From Frankiales bacterium (GTDB lineage: Bacteria; Actinomycetota; Actinomycetes; Mycobacteriales; SCTD01), in the NCBI GenBank assembly GCA_025966135.1, contig JAOPVP010000049.1:1-64000 (forward strand): a DNA stretch of 64,000 nucleotides, read 5' to 3'. The notes below the pieces were generated by a model, which made no database searches, had not been told where the DNA came from, and saw only the letters and a program-made list of their open reading frames with translations. Below, piece by piece: positions 33,299-45,035 of this stretch (position 1 is its first letter; every line of letters starts with the position of its first letter). The translations under genes were made by a program, and so were the position numbers.

Positions 33299-35527
33299 CT
33301 ACGCCGTAGGTGGCTCGCTGGCGCCGACCGACTCGTTGCCCTGGAGCGAGCGGGCCAGGATCTGGGAGACGTCCAGGACCTGCACGCTCTCGCGCGCCTC
33401 GCCGGACTGCTGCTTGGCGGTGACGGCGTCGCTCAGCATCGTGATGCAGTACGGGCAGGCGGTGCTGATGATGTCGGTGTCCAGCGACAGCGCCTCGTCG
33501 GTCCGCTCGACGTTGATGCGCTTGCCGATCTTCTCCTCCATCCACATCCGGGCACCACCGGCTCCGCAGCAGAAGCCGCGCTCCTTGCAGCGGGGCATCT
33601 CGGTCGTGGTGAGGCCCTGGATGGCCGAGAGGATCTCGCGCGGCGGGGTGTAGACCTGGTTGTGCCGACCCAGGTAGCAGGGGTCGTGGTAGGTCACCGT
33701 CTGGTCGACCGGCGTGATCGGGACGAGGTGGCCCTCCTCCACGAGCTTGCCGAGCAGCTGGGTGTGGTGGACGACCTCGTAGTCGCCGCCGAGCTGCGGG
33801 TACTCGTTGGCGATCGTGTTGAAGCAGTGCGGGCAGGTGGCCACGATCTTGACGTTGTTGCCGCGGGCGGCGCCGACGCTGTTGAGCACCTCGACGTTCT
33901 GCTGGGCGAGCATCTGGAAGACGAACTCGTTGCCCAGGCGTCGTGCCGGGTCACCCGTGCAGGACTCCATCGAGCCCAGGACGGCGAACTCGACGCCCGC
34001 GATGTGGAGCAGCTCGGCGAAGGCCCGGCTGACCTTCCGCGACCGGTCCTCCAGGCCACCGGCGCAGCCGACCCAGAACAGGTACTCGACCTCGTCCGGG
34101 ATGGTGCCCTCGACGACCTTGACGTCGAACGACAGCCCGTCCATCCATTCTGTTCGGCTGGAGTTGTTCATCCCCCAAGGGTTGCCCTTGTTCTCGAGGT
34201 TGCGCAGCATCACGCCGGCCTCGCTCGGGAACGCCGACTCGATGAGCACCTGGTAGCGACGCATGTCGAGGATGTGGTCGACGTGCTCGATGTCGACCGG
34301 GCACTGCTCGACGCAGGCGCCGCAGGTGGTGCAGCTCCACAGCACGTCGGGGTCGATGACTCCGCCCTGCTCGGCGGTCCCGACGAGGGGACGCTCGTAC
34401 TGCTCCTTGTTGCTGCCGACGATCCGCTCATAGCCGGACTCCGGGACACCGTGGCCCGGGTGACCACCGGACGGGGCCTCGAGGAGGGCCTCCTTGTCGG
34501 TGGCCAGGAGGTACGGCGCCTTGGCGAACAGGTGGTCGCGCAGGTCCATGATGAGCAGCTTGGGGCTGAGCGGCTTGCCGGTGTTCCACGCCGGACACTG
34601 CGACTGGCAACGGCCGCACTCGGTGCAGGTGGCCATGTCGAGCATGGCCTTCCACGAGAAGTCCTCGACCTTGCTGACGCCGAACAGGTCCTTCTCGGGG
34701 TCAGCGTTCTCGAAGTCGAGCACCTGGCCGTTGCTCATCATCGGCAGCAGCGGGCCGAGCGAGACCCGGTCGGGGTCGCGCTTGGTGGTGACGTTGATCG
34801 GCGCCAGGAAGATGTGTAGGTGCTTGCTGTAGACCACGATCACCAGGAAGCCGAAGATCACGGCGATCTGCGCGAGGATGAAGAAGGTCTCGAGCACCAT
34901 GTTGGCGTCATGGCCCAGCGGGTTCAGGGCCTTCGCGACCAGCCAGGACGTGAACGTCCACCCGGCGTGGTCCTGGTAGGGGAAGACGCCCGTGTTGATC
35001 TGCGGCCCGCGGTAGCCGAACAGCGTGATCGCGACCAGCGAGATCATGCCGAGGACCAGCCAGGCCGGACCGGTGTGCGAACCGTAGAAGCGGCTGGAGC
35101 GCTCGATCTTGGCGGGGTCGTTCTTGCGGCGGATCCAGGCGAACGTCGCGAGGCTGATGAGCAGCAGCGTGCCGATGAGGTCCTCGGCGAAGCCCACGAC
35201 GGGCCAGTGACCGATCACGGGGATGGCGAACTTCGGGTCGAAGAGCGCGCCAATGGCCTCGATGATCGTCAGGGTCAAGATCACGAACGCCCAGAAGGTG
35301 ATGGCGTGGGCAACGCCCGGCACCGTCCACTTGAGCAGCCGCTTCTGACCGAAGACCTCGATGAACTGGTCGGCGAGCCGCTTGTTGATGCCCTTGAGCC
35401 GTCCGGGGTTGGGCTGTCCGCTCGAGATGAGCTTGAACAAGAACAGCACCCGCCGGCCGGCGATGGCCAGGCTGATCGCCATGATCCCCAGGCCGACGAC
35501 AAGCCGGATGATCTGGTCGGTGTCCAC
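33299..35527 (-). CDS. Membrane Fe-S oxidoreductase, EtfD-like (heterodisulfide-reductase related)
   Basis: A 742-residue membrane enzyme. Residues 1-260 hold five to six helices of the NarI-like heme b type. Then come two [4Fe-4S] motifs, CTECGRCQSQCP and CTTCGACVEQCP, and two CCG domains: one with VGCAGGLEDRS and ESCTGDPARR, the other with HDPCYLGRHNQ and RGFCCGAGGARMWMEE. This is the layout of mycobacterial EtfD (Rv0338c type), thought to oxidise electron-transfer flavoprotein in fatty-acid oxidation and reduce quinone. GTG 35527 follows GGAGGA by 4 bases; upstream frame is low-complexity. Confidence 0.9.
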   Translation of the reverse strand: MDTDQIIRLVVGLGIMAISLAIAGRRVLFLFKLISSGQPNPGRLKGINKRLADQFIEVFGQKRLLKWTVPGVAHAITFWAFVILTLTIIEAIGALFDPKFAIPVIGHWPVVGFAEDLIGTLLLISLATFAWIRRKNDPAKIERSSRFYGSHTGPAWLVLGMISLVAITLFGYRGPQINTGVFPYQDHAGWTFTSWLVAKALNPLGHDANMVLETFFILAQIAVIFGFLVIVVYSKHLHIFLAPINVTTKRDPDRVSLGPLLPMMSNGQVLDFENADPEKDLFGVSKVEDFSWKAMLDMATCTECGRCQSQCPAWNTGKPLSPKLLIMDLRDHLFAKAPYLLATDKEALLEAPSGGHPGHGVPESGYERIVGSNKEQYERPLVGTAEQGGVIDPDVLWSCTTCGACVEQCPVDIEHVDHILDMRRYQVLIESAFPSEAGVMLRNLENKGNPWGMNNSSRTEWMDGLSFDVKVVEGTIPDEVEYLFWVGCAGGLEDRSRKVSRAFAELLHIAGVEFAVLGSMESCTGDPARRLGNEFVFQMLAQQNVEVLNSVGAARGNNVKIVATCPHCFNTIANEYPQLGGDYEVVHHTQLLGKLVEEGHLVPITPVDQTVTYHDPCYLGRHNQVYTPPREILSAIQGLTTTEMPRCKERGFCCGAGGARMWMEEKIGKRINVERTDEALSLDTDIISTACPYCITMLSDAVTAKQQSGEARESVQVLDVSQILARSLQGNESVGASEPPTA

Positions 35528-35669
35528 GCGTCCTCCAGTCGTGGGGTGGCCGGCGGTCAGTGCAGTCGACTGCCGGGCGCGCCTCGCGGCACGCGCGAGC
35601 CTACGCGTGTGTGTTTCACACCGTACGGGGGGTCCGCCCAACGCCCTACTCGTAGGTAACTTGCGGTCG

Positions 35670-35813
35670 TCAGACCACCGTGCCCACCAGGTAGGAGCCG
35701 ACCTGCCAGAGCAGCACCGTCAGCGGCGCAGCCAGCAGCAACGCGAGCACGAGCGCGAGCAGGCGGGTCCCGAGGTGCGGGCCGCCGTGCCGGCCGCGGA
35801 GCTCCCGAAGCAT
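35670..35813 (-). CDS. Possible 47-residue single-helix membrane protein
   Basis: A short frame reading MLRELRGRHGGPHLGTR, then LLALVLALLLAAPLTVLLW and a short tail ending GTVV. It has a basic N-terminus and one clear hydrophobic helix. A GGGGGG tract directly abuts the ATG, so ribosome binding is doubtful. It is the only gene-like frame in the 497-base gap between the EtfD-like gene and dnaK. Function unknown; it may be chance coding potential in high-GC DNA. Confidence 0.35.
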   Translation of the reverse strand: MLRELRGRHGGPHLGTRLLALVLALLLAAPLTVLLWQVGSYLVGTVV

Positions 35814-35932
35814 CCCCCCAGGGTCGCACAGCTCTCACCCCGCGGCGATCTTCGCGCGCTTGTGCACCGCTCCGCAGAAGCACGACCGACCGCGGGTACG
35901 GCGGTGTGCCGGCCGCGCCGACCGAGGCGAAA

Positions 35933-35953
35933 GTTGAGCCCGGAACACTCATG
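35933..35953. promoter_or_regulatory. HAIR-like operator 1 for HspR
   Basis: GTTGAGC-N7-ACTCATG matches 11 of 14 positions of the HAIR consensus CTTGAGT-N7-ACTCAAG bound by HspR. It lies just upstream of a TTGACG -35 box, 72 bases before the dnaK start. The regulator gene is the fourth gene of the operon. Confidence 0.72.
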
Positions 35954-35958
35954 ATGAC

Positions 35959-35987
35959 TTGACGGTTGCCGCAACACAGGGCAACCT
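35959..35987 (+). promoter_or_regulatory. Predicted sigma-70-type dnaK promoter
   Basis: TTGACG (35959-35964), a 17-base spacer and CAACCT (35982-35987) form a plausible housekeeping promoter. It is bracketed by two HAIR-like sites, the second overlapping the -10 box and likely start point, which fits repression by HspR. Confidence 0.55.
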
Positions 35988-36005
35988 GAGCCTGCTCCAC
36001 TCAAC
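35985..36005. promoter_or_regulatory. HAIR-like operator 2 for HspR
   Basis: CCTGAGC-N7-ACTCAAC also matches 11 of 14 HAIR positions. It overlaps the predicted -10 box and transcription start and ends 19 bases before the dnaK ATG, so bound HspR would block RNA polymerase. Confidence 0.7.
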
Positions 36006-36024
36006 TACCGAAGGATGAACAGAC

Positions 36025-37844
<1,820 letters not shown>

Positions 37845-37848
<4 letters not shown>

Positions 37849-38516
37849 GCTCCGAGGACACCACCGGACAGGAAGGCAGCACCCGTCAGGACAGCACCTG
37901 GCAGGAGGAGGCCACCGCTCCCGAGCGGGTCGTCATCCGCGACAAGCGGCGCCTCGACCCTGACAGCGGTGAGGTCCGTCCCGAGGTGCCCATGAGTTCG
38001 GCGGAGGTGCTCGGCGGTGAGGTCTCGGCAGACCTGGCCGCCATCCAGGCCGAGCTCACGGCGGACCTGCAGCGGCTGACGGCGGAGTACGCCAACTACC
38101 GCAAGCGGGTGGAGCGCGACCGGATCCAGGTGCTCGAGCTGGCCACCGCCGGCCTGCTCGAGAGCCTGCTGCCGCTGCTCGACAGCATCGAGCTCGCTCG
38201 CCAGCACGGGGACCTCGAGGGCGCCTTCAAGGGTGTCGGCGAGGGGCTCGAGCAGGTGGCCGACAAGCACGGCCTCGAGCGGTACGGCGCCAAGGGCGAC
38301 GTGTTCGACCCGCTGGTGCACCACGCGCTCGTGCAGGCACCGGAGGACCCGGAGGCGAGCGTCACGGTCGTCGCCGAGGTGCTCCAGCCCGGGTGGAGGC
38401 TGCGCTCCGGACGGGTCCTGCGACCCGCCGGCGTGGCGGTCGCCGAACCGGGCGGGGCCGCCGAGAATGCCGACGTACCAAGCGATGCCGAGCAGCCGAA
38501 CGACCCAGCGAACTAG
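37845..38516 (+). CDS. grpE: Nucleotide exchange factor GrpE
   Basis: Releases ADP from DnaK. The 223-residue protein has an acidic/Gln-rich N-terminus, a long coiled coil starting [24 protein letters not shown], and a C-terminal beta domain with [22 protein letters not shown] and [25 protein letters not shown], the family signature. The GTG start overlaps the dnaK stop (GTGA), so translation is coupled. The stop is followed by the ribosome site of dnaJ. The roughly 25-residue acidic tail after the signature is longer than in many GrpE proteins. Confidence 0.96.
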
Positions 38517-38530
38517 AGAGGAGGGACGCC

Positions 38531-39631
38531 GTGAGCGCGCGCGACTACGTCGAGAAGGACTACTACGCCGCCCTCGGCGTGCCGAAGGAGGCCAAGGCTG
38601 CGGACATCAAGAAGGCCTACCGCAAGCTGGCCGCTGAGCTGCACCCCGACCGCAACCCGGGCGGGGAGGAGCGCTTCAAGGAGGTCAGCGAGGCCTACGA
38701 CGTCCTCTCCGACGACGGCAAGCGCAAGGAGTACGACGAAGCCCGCTCGCTGTTCGCGTCCGGCGGCCCCCGGGGCTTCCCCGGGGGCTTCGACGCCGGC
38801 GACCTGTTCCACCAGGGCGGTGGTGGCTTCGCCGACGTCTTCTCCAACCTCTTCGGAGGTGGCGGCCGGCAACGGATGGCCCCACGCCGGGGTGCCGACG
38901 TCCAGACAGCGATCACGCTGCCGTTCGTCGACGCCCTACGCGGCGCCACCGTCCCCCTGCGGCTGTCCGCCGAGGGTGCCTGCAGCACCTGCCACGGCAC
39001 CGGCGCCGCGCCTGGCACGTCGCCGCAGACCTGTCCGGTCTGCCACGGGCAGGGCGTGGTCTCGCGCAACCAGGGTTCGTTCTCGTTCGCCGAGCCGTGC
39101 ACGAACTGCCGCGGGACGGGCAACGTCATCCAGACCCCGTGCCCGACCTGCCACGGCAGTGGTGTGCAGACCAAGGAGCGGACCATCACGGTCCGCATCC
39201 CCGCCGGCGTGGCTGATGGGCAGAAGATCCGGCTGAAGGGCAAGGGGGCGCCCGGTGAGCGAGGGGCTCCCGCTGGTGACCTGTTCGTCAAGGTGACCGT
39301 CTCCGCGCACCCGGTCTTCGGGCGCAAGGGTGACCACCTGACGCTGACCTTGCCCGTGACCTACGCCGAGGCGGCGCTCGGGGCAAACGTGTCGCTGCCG
39401 ACCATCGACGGCGCCGTGACGTTGAGGGTCCCGGCCGGGACCCGCTCCGGCCGGACCTTCCGGGTGAAGGGCAAGGGCGTCCCGCTCAACAGCGGTGCCG
39501 GTGACCTGCTCGTGACCGTCGAGGTCGACGTACCCAAGGACATGACGGCGCAGGAGCGCTCGGCGCTCGAGACCTATGCCTCCATCGCCCAGCACGATCC
39601 CCGTCAGCACCTGAAGGAGGTCAAGCTGTGA
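38531..39631 (+). CDS. dnaJ: Chaperone protein DnaJ
   Basis: Hsp40 co-chaperone that delivers substrates to DnaK and stimulates its ATPase. The 366-residue protein has a J domain with HPDRNPG (HPD at about 36-38), a Gly/Phe-rich linker ([17 protein letters not shown]), a zinc domain with four repeats ([32 protein letters not shown]) and two C-terminal beta domains. This full type I layout is the DnaJ1 form usual in actinobacterial dnaK operons. GTG 38531 follows GAGGAGGGA by 5 bases. Its stop overlaps the hspR GTG. Confidence 0.97.
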   Translation: MSARDYVEKDYYAALGVPKEAKAADIKKAYRKLAAELHPDRNPGGEERFKEVSEAYDVLSDDGKRKEYDEARSLFASGGPRGFPGGFDAGDLFHQGGGGFADVFSNLFGGGGRQRMAPRRGADVQTAITLPFVDALRGATVPLRLSAEGACSTCHGTGAAPGTSPQTCPVCHGQGVVSRNQGSFSFAEPCTNCRGTGNVIQTPCPTCHGSGVQTKERTITVRIPAGVADGQKIRLKGKGAPGERGAPAGDLFVKVTVSAHPVFGRKGDHLTLTLPVTYAEAALGANVSLPTIDGAVTLRVPAGTRSGRTFRVKGKGVPLNSGAGDLLVTVEVDVPKDMTAQERSALETYASIAQHDPRQHLKEVKL

Positions 39632-40032
39632 CCACCCCGGACGGCACTGGTGTCGTGTTCGTCATCTCGGTCGCGGCAGAGCTCGCGGGGATGCACCCGC
39701 AGACGCTCCGGCAGTACGACCGCCTTGGCCTGGTGAGCCCCGGCCGTACCGGTGGCGGTGGCCGGCGCTACTCCGAGCGCGACGTGGACCTGCTGCGCGA
39801 GGTCCAGCGCCTGTCACAGGAGGAGGGTGTCAACCTCGCCGGCATCAAGCGGATCATCGAGCTGGAGCACCAGGTGGCGGCGTTGCAGGAGCGGGTCGCC
39901 GAGCTCTCGCACGAGCTCGACCAGTCACGGTCGGCCGTGGCGCTCGCACGCGAGCAGGTCGTCGCCTCTTTGCGCCGCGACCTGGTTCCGGTCCGCCAGA
40001 CCGCCCTTGTGGTCTGGCGCCCCGAGGACTGA
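39628..40032 (+). CDS. hspR: Heat-shock repressor HspR, MerR-type
   Basis: DNA-binding repressor of the dnaK operon, acting at HAIR sites with DnaK as co-repressor in Streptomyces. The 134-residue protein has a MerR-like winged helix: [31 protein letters not shown], then [20 protein letters not shown], followed by a coiled coil ([20 protein letters not shown]). The [11 protein letters not shown] segment is typical of HspR. The GTG start overlaps the dnaJ stop (GTGA). With two HAIR-like sites upstream of dnaK this forms an autoregulatory loop. Confidence 0.95.
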   Translation: MTTPDGTGVVFVISVAAELAGMHPQTLRQYDRLGLVSPGRTGGGGRRYSERDVDLLREVQRLSQEEGVNLAGIKRIIELEHQVAALQERVAELSHELDQSRSAVALAREQVVASLRRDLVPVRQTALVVWRPED

Positions 40033-40055
40033 CCCTCCTCTCCACGCACCCCCCG

Positions 40056-40106
40056 CTTGCGTCTGCTCCCCTGCACACCCTCACCGCGCGGACGAGCAGA
40101 CGTAAG
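40056..40106. repeat. Palindromic hairpin element, copy B
   Basis: Arms CTTGCGTCTGCTC (40056-40068) and GAGCAGACGTAAG (40094-40106) pair over 13 positions with one G-U wobble. It fills most of the gap between hspR and clpB and could end or attenuate transcription from the dnaK promoter before clpB. No run of T follows. Confidence 0.72.
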
Positions 40107-40138
40107 GGAAGTCAGAAGCGGCTCGCGAAGGGAGCTAC

Positions 40139-42700
40139 ATGGACACCGAACGTCTCACCGCCAAGTCGCAGGAGGCCGTCTCGACGGCCGTCCGCCGCGC
40201 TGCTGCGTCCGGTCACCCCGAGGTGGCCCCCGTACACCTGCTGCTCGCTCTGCTCGACCAGGAAGGGGGCGTCGCGGGTCCGCTGATCGCGGCCGCCGGC
40301 GCCGACCCGGCTGCCGTCCGTGCGAGCGCCCAGCAGCAGCTGCACGCCCTGCCCGCGGCGAGTGGCAGCAGCGTCGCCGCGCCCTCCCTCTCGCGTGGCG
40401 TCCTGGCCGCCTTCGAGGCCGCGCAGAAGGCCGCCTCGGACAACCAGGACGACTACGTCTCCACCGAGCACCTCGTCGTGGGACTGGCCTCCCAGCCCTT
40501 GGGACTCCCTTCGCCGAAGCAGCTGGTCGCCGCCTTCGCGGACGTGCGTGGTGGCCACCGACGAGTGACCTCACAGGACCCGGAGTCGTCGTACCAGGCT
40601 CTGGAGAAGTACGGGGTCGACCTCACGCAGGCCGCTCGGGACGGGAAGCTCGACCCGGTGATCGGGCGCGACACCGAGATCCGTCGGGTCATCCAGGTGC
40701 TGTCCCGGCGCACGAAGAACAACCCCGTCCTGATCGGCGAGCCCGGGGTCGGGAAGACCGCTGTCGTCGAGGGGCTCGCGCAGCGGATCGTCGCCGGGGA
40801 CGTGCCGGAGTCCCTGCGGGACAAGCGGTTGGTGTCGTTGGACCTCAGCGCGATGATCGCCGGTGCGAAGTACCGCGGCGAGTTCGAGGAGCGACTCAAG
40901 GCGGTGCTGCAGGAGATCCGCGACTCCGACGGTGAGGTCATCACCTTCCTCGACGAGATGCACACCGTGGTGGGGGCCGGCAGGGCCGAGGGGTCGATGG
41001 ATGCCGGCAACATGCTCAAGCCGATGCTGGCCCGGGGTGAGCTGCGGATGGTCGGTGCGACCACGCTCGACGAGTATCGCCAGAGCATCGAGAAGGATCC
41101 CGCACTCGAGCGCCGCTTCCAGCAGGTGCTGGTCGGCGAGCCGTCGGCCGAGGACACCATCGCGATCCTGCGCGGGCTCAAGGGGAGGTACGAGGCGCAT
41201 CACGGTGTGGAGATCACCGACTCCGCGCTGGTTGCCGCCGCCACCTTGTCTGACCGCTACATCACGGCCAGGTTCCTTCCTGACAAGGCGATCGACCTCA
41301 TCGACGAGGCGGCGTCCCGGCTGCGCATGGAGATCGACAGCCGGCCGGTCGAGATCGACGAGCTGCAGCGCGCCGTGGACCGGATGAAGATGGAGGAGCT
41401 CGCCCTCGAGCGCGAGACCGACGAGGCGTCCAAGGCTCGGCTGTCCGAGCTGCGTCGCGAGCTGGCCGACCGCACCGAGGAGCTCTCGGCGCTCATGGCC
41501 CGCTGGGAGCAGGAGAAGACCGGGCTGAACCGGGTCGGCGAGCTGAAGAAACGCCTCGACGACCTTCGTTCGCAGCTCGAACGGGCCCAGCGCGACGGGG
41601 ACCTGGAGACCGCCTCGCGGCTGCAGTACGGCGAGATCCCCGCCGTGGAAAGGGAACTCGAGTCCGTGGCGCCCCCAGCCCCCGACGCGATGGTCAAGGA
41701 GCAGGTGACCGCGGACGATGTCGCCGAGGTCGTCAGCGCGTGGACCGGTATCCCCTCGGGACGGCTACTCGAAGGCGAGACCGCGAAGCTGCTGCGCATG
41801 GAGGAGGCCATCGAGGCACGCCTCGTCGGCCAGACCGCCGCGGTGCGGGCGGTCTCCGACGCCGTGCGTCGCGCCCGCGCGGGGATCTCCGACCCCGACC
41901 GGCCGACCGGCTCGTTCCTGTTCCTCGGCCCGACCGGTGTCGGCAAGACCGAGCTGGCCAAGGCCCTCGCAGAGTTCCTCTTCGACGACGAACGCGCCCT
42001 GACGCGCATCGACATGAGCGAGTACGGCGAGAAGCACGCGGTGGCCCGGCTCGTCGGTGCCCCTCCGGGCTACGTCGGCTACGACCAGGGCGGCCAGCTG
42101 ACCGAGGCGGTCCGCCGCCGGCCGTACAGCGTCGTGCTCTTCGACGAGGTGGAGAAGGCCCACCCCGACGTCTTCGACGTGCTGCTGCAGGTCCTCGACG
42201 ACGGTCGGCTGACGGACGGGCAAGGGCGCACCGTCGACTTCCGCAACACGATCCTGGTCCTGACCTCGAACCTCGGGTCGTCGTACACGACCGATCCGCT
42301 GCTCACGCCGGACCAGCGCCGGGACAAGGTGATGAACGTCGTGCGGCAGACGTTCAAGCCCGAGTTCGTCAACCGGCTCGACGACCTGGTCGTCTTCGAC
42401 GCCCTGGGTAGCGAGGAGCTGGTCCGGATCGTCGACCTCCAGATCGCCTCTCTGGCGCGGCGGCTCACCGACCGGCGGTTGACCCTGACGGTCACGCCGG
42501 CGGCGAAGGAGTGGCTGTCGCTCACCGGCTACGACCCGGTCTACGGTGCGCGTCCGCTGCGCCGCCTGGTGCAGAAGGTCATCGGTGACCGGCTCGCGAA
42601 GGCCATCCTTGCCGGTGAGGTCCGCGACGGCGAGGAGATCCTGGTCGACCGTGACGACGACGACCTCACCGTCCGGCCCGCCACCCCCCTCGAGGTCTGA
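40139..42700 (+). CDS. clpB: ATP-dependent chaperone ClpB (Hsp100 disaggregase)
   Basis: Hexameric AAA+ disaggregase that rescues aggregated proteins with DnaK. The 853-residue protein has the N-domain (about 1-145, starting [16 protein letters not shown]), NBD1 with [18 protein letters not shown] and [20 protein letters not shown], a coiled-coil middle domain (about 390-520) characteristic of ClpB, and NBD2 with [18 protein letters not shown] and [20 protein letters not shown]. Length matches ClpB. ATG 40139 follows AAGGGAG. It stands directly after hspR; no HAIR site is visible in the 106-base gap, so it may read through or use its own promoter. Confidence 0.97.
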   Translation: MDTERLTAKSQEAVSTAVRRAAASGHPEVAPVHLLLALLDQEGGVAGPLIAAAGADPAAVRASAQQQLHALPAASGSSVAAPSLSRGVLAAFEAAQKAASDNQDDYVSTEHLVVGLASQPLGLPSPKQLVAAFADVRGGHRRVTSQDPESSYQALEKYGVDLTQAARDGKLDPVIGRDTEIRRVIQVLSRRTKNNPVLIGEPGVGKTAVVEGLAQRIVAGDVPESLRDKRLVSLDLSAMIAGAKYRGEFEERLKAVLQEIRDSDGEVITFLDEMHTVVGAGRAEGSMDAGNMLKPMLARGELRMVGATTLDEYRQSIEKDPALERRFQQVLVGEPSAEDTIAILRGLKGRYEAHHGVEITDSALVAAATLSDRYITARFLPDKAIDLIDEAASRLRMEIDSRPVEIDELQRAVDRMKMEELALERETDEASKARLSELRRELADRTEELSALMARWEQEKTGLNRVGELKKRLDDLRSQLERAQRDGDLETASRLQYGEIPAVERELESVAPPAPDAMVKEQVTADDVAEVVSAWTGIPSGRLLEGETAKLLRMEEAIEARLVGQTAAVRAVSDAVRRARAGISDPDRPTGSFLFLGPTGVGKTELAKALAEFLFDDERALTRIDMSEYGEKHAVARLVGAPPGYVGYDQGGQLTEAVRRRPYSVVLFDEVEKAHPDVFDVLLQVLDDGRLTDGQGRTVDFRNTILVLTSNLGSSYTTDPLLTPDQRRDKVMNVVRQTFKPEFVNRLDDLVVFDALGSEELVRIVDLQIASLARRLTDRRLTLTVTPAAKEWLSLTGYDPVYGARPLRRLVQKVIGDRLAKAILAGEVRDGEEILVDRDDDDLTVRPATPLEV

Positions 42701-42711
42701 CGACGCAACGC

Positions 42712-42751
42712 AAGGAGGGCCCGACCACCTCGCGGTGGTCAGGCCCTCCTT
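42712..42751. terminator. Bidirectional terminator between clpB and the TIG-domain gene
   Basis: A long inverted repeat, AAGGAGGGCC-GACCACC against GGTGGTC-GGCCCTCCTT, around the loop TCGC, lies between two convergent genes. The right arm ends in CTT and the left arm begins AAGG, so it can serve both strands, though T runs are short. Confidence 0.85.
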
Positions 42752-42762
42752 GTGGTGAGCGC

Positions 42763-43827
42763 TTAGAAGTCAGCCACCGTGAACACCGAGGTGGTGGACA
42801 GCGCGGTCGCCTTCGTGGCATCCCACGAACCGGTGGTCTGCGCGATCTGGCTCACGTAGACCTGGAACACGGTCGCCGCGCTGGTGGCCGGGACCTCGCA
42901 GGTCAGCTCGGAGTCGGAGATGACCTGCACGCTGGCGCAGGGCGTCGCGTTCTGGTCGACGGCGGAGTCGCCGTTCCACAGGTAGACGTTCAGGGCGGTG
43001 TAGGCCGCTCCCATGAAGCCCGAGCCGGTGATGTCGATCGGGGTGGTCTGGCTCGCGCTCGGCACACCGGACGCCGGCGAGATGGTGATTCCGTTGACGT
43101 AGGTGTAGGCGTTGGTGAGCGTGACGTCCGCGAACCCAGGAGCCCGGACGATGACGGTCTTCGCACCGGCCGTGGCGCCGGCCGGGGTGACGGCGGTCAG
43201 CGACTGGCCATCCTTGGCGATCTTCACACCCGTGGCGGCTACGCCACCGACGAGGACCGTCGAGCCGGCCGGCCAGGCCGTGGTGCTGGTCGTCGCGAGG
43301 GTGATCGTCTGACCGCCGACCAGCAGGCCGGTGACGGGGGCCAAGGGAGTGCTGCCGTTCTTGACGGGCTGAAGGGCCACGACGACGGGAACCGCGACGT
43401 ACTTGGTGGTCGTGTCGACGTAGGCGAGGCAGATCGCCGCCTTGGCCGACGAGGCCGGCGTCGTGAACCCGGTGAGCGTGGCCGCCACGTTGGGGAGCGT
43501 GACGCTCACCTTGGTAGCGGACAGGTTCGAGAACGTGGTGGCGGCGGTGCCCGACCCGGAGCAGGCGGGTGCCGCGGCGGTGCCGCTGGTCGCGACCACG
43601 AGGGACGCGGCGGTGACGACGTAAGCACCGGTGGCGTTGCGGAATCCGGTGCCCGTGATCGACACGGCTCCGCCGCTGGCGGACACCAGGCTGGCCGATG
43701 CGGACTTCGCCACCGGGGCGACGACGGCGGCGTTACCGATGCCGGTGCCGACGAACAGCGCGGAGCCGGCGACGCCGGCAGTGACGACGGCGGTCAGTAC
43801 CCGCCGACGGTTGCGAGAGCTGGACAT
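42763..43827 (-). CDS. Exported protein with IPT/TIG domains
   Basis: A 354-residue secreted or surface protein. The N-terminus MSSSRNRRRVLTAVVTAGVAG with a following hydrophobic core and GNAA is a signal peptide (cleavage near 33). The mature part is Ala/Thr/Val-rich and shows repeated beta domains: SITGTGFRNATGA, LLVGGQTITL with VLVGGVAATGVKI, and ITISPASGVPSASQTTPIDITGSGF, which fit IPT/TIG immunoglobulin-like folds. Cysteine pairs may form disulfides. GGAGGAACCCA precedes ATG 43827. Possible adhesion or cell-wall role; unproven. Confidence 0.8.
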   Translation of the reverse strand: MSSSRNRRRVLTAVVTAGVAGSALFVGTGIGNAAVVAPVAKSASASLVSASGGAVSITGTGFRNATGAYVVTAASLVVATSGTAAAPACSGSGTAATTFSNLSATKVSVTLPNVAATLTGFTTPASSAKAAICLAYVDTTTKYVAVPVVVALQPVKNGSTPLAPVTGLLVGGQTITLATTSTTAWPAGSTVLVGGVAATGVKIAKDGQSLTAVTPAGATAGAKTVIVRAPGFADVTLTNAYTYVNGITISPASGVPSASQTTPIDITGSGFMGAAYTALNVYLWNGDSAVDQNATPCASVQVISDSELTCEVPATSAATVFQVYVSQIAQTTGSWDATKATALSTTSVFTVADF

Positions 43828-44045
43828 TGGGTTCCTCCGTGAAGCGAGACGAGGACCTCCTTGGTCCCCTGGCAGGGGATCCATCGGGGGCAACCGCCTC
43901 GGCATGAGCCTCCAGACGTGAGAATCACCCGTGTGGTGATCACGGCGTGGTCATCTGTGACCCCCCTGAACGGGTAACCGCTGCGCCGTACGCCATCGGC
44001 GAACCCTCTTGCCCGACCGACGGCAGCCACAGAAGGGTTCTCTGC

Positions 44046-45026
44046 ATGAACCTTCTCGTCCTTGGTGGCACCCGCTTCGTCGGTCGCGCGGTGGTCCACG
44101 ACGCCCTCGCCCGTGGCTGGAGGGTGACCGCGGTCAACCGCGGCCTCACCGGCCGGCTGCCCGCGCAGGTCGAGCAGCTCACCGTGGACCGCACGGATAC
44201 GGCTGCGCTGGCCGCCGCTCTCGAGGGCCGTTCGTTCGACCTCGCGGTGGACACCTGGTCGGGTGCGCCCAAGGTCGTCCAGAGCGCTGCGGACCTGCTG
44301 GTGGGACGGGTACGGCGCTTCGGTTACGTATCGAGCATCAGTGTCTACGTCGACGGACGCCCAGTCGGTGGCGACGAGTCCTGGCCGACCGTCGCGGCCG
44401 ATCCCGGCGCCGGCCTCACCGACTACGCCGCCGACAAGCGCGGTGGCGAGCTCGCAGTTCTCCAGGTCTTCCCCGACGCGATCCTCGCCAGGTCCGGTCT
44501 CGTCCTCGGACCGTGGGAGAACATCGGGCGGCTCCCGTGGTGGCTGGACCGGTTCGCCAGGGGCGGTCGGGTCGTGGCCCCCGGTCGCCCGGGTCGACCG
44601 ATCCAGTGGATCGACGTGCGCGACCTCGCGGCGTGGCTGAACGACGGCCTCGAGGCCACGGTCACCGGCGCGGTCGACCTGACGTGCCCGAGTGGGCACA
44701 CGACCACGGAGACCCTGCTGGAGGCGGTGCGCGACGCAACGGGGGGTCGCGCCGAGCTCGTTTGGATCGACCAGGAGTCGGTGCTCGCCTCCGGTGCCGA
44801 GCCGTGGACGGAGCTCCCGATCTGGGTGCCGGAGGGCGGCGAGTGGGACGGCTTCTTCGAGGGCGACACCTCCGCCGCGATCAGCACCGGCCTGCGGTCC
44901 CGTCCCATCGCCGAGACGGTCAGGGACGCCTGGGACTGGCTGCAGGCCGAAGGCATGCCGCCGCCTCCGCCGGAGCGGGGTGCCCGAGGTCTGCCGGTCG
45001 AGATCGAGCTCGCCCTGCTCGGCTAG
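44046..45026 (+). CDS. NAD-dependent epimerase/dehydratase-family protein (extended SDR)
   Basis: A 326-residue Rossmann protein. MNLLVLGGTRFVGRAVVHDAL has the extended-SDR glycine motif (GGTRFVG, the atypical-SDR form). VSSISVYVDG and DYAADKRGGELAV stand where the catalytic Ser and YxxxK are expected (YAADK). ARSGLVLGPWENIGRLPWWLDRF and PIQWIDVRDLAAWL are typical of the isoflavone-reductase/RmlD-like epimerase group. Likely a cytosolic NAD(P)-dependent oxidoreductase of unknown substrate. ATG 44046 with AGAAGG upstream. Its TAG stop forms part of the predicted pyrE -10 box. Confidence 0.82.
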   Translation: MNLLVLGGTRFVGRAVVHDALARGWRVTAVNRGLTGRLPAQVEQLTVDRTDTAALAAALEGRSFDLAVDTWSGAPKVVQSAADLLVGRVRRFGYVSSISVYVDGRPVGGDESWPTVAADPGAGLTDYAADKRGGELAVLQVFPDAILARSGLVLGPWENIGRLPWWLDRFARGGRVVAPGRPGRPIQWIDVRDLAAWLNDGLEATVTGAVDLTCPSGHTTTETLLEAVRDATGGRAELVWIDQESVLASGAEPWTELPIWVPEGGEWDGFFEGDTSAAISTGLRSRPIAETVRDAWDWLQAEGMPPPPPERGARGLPVEIELALLG

Positions 45027-45029
45027 CCT
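45024..45029 (+). promoter_or_regulatory. Predicted -10 box of a leaderless pyrE transcript
   Basis: TAGCCT lies 6 bases before the pyrE GTG, with its first three bases being the stop codon of the upstream gene. No Shine-Dalgarno sequence is present in the gap. The same geometry is seen at dcd, purD and purQ. Confidence 0.45.
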
Positions 45030-45035
45030 CGGGTA

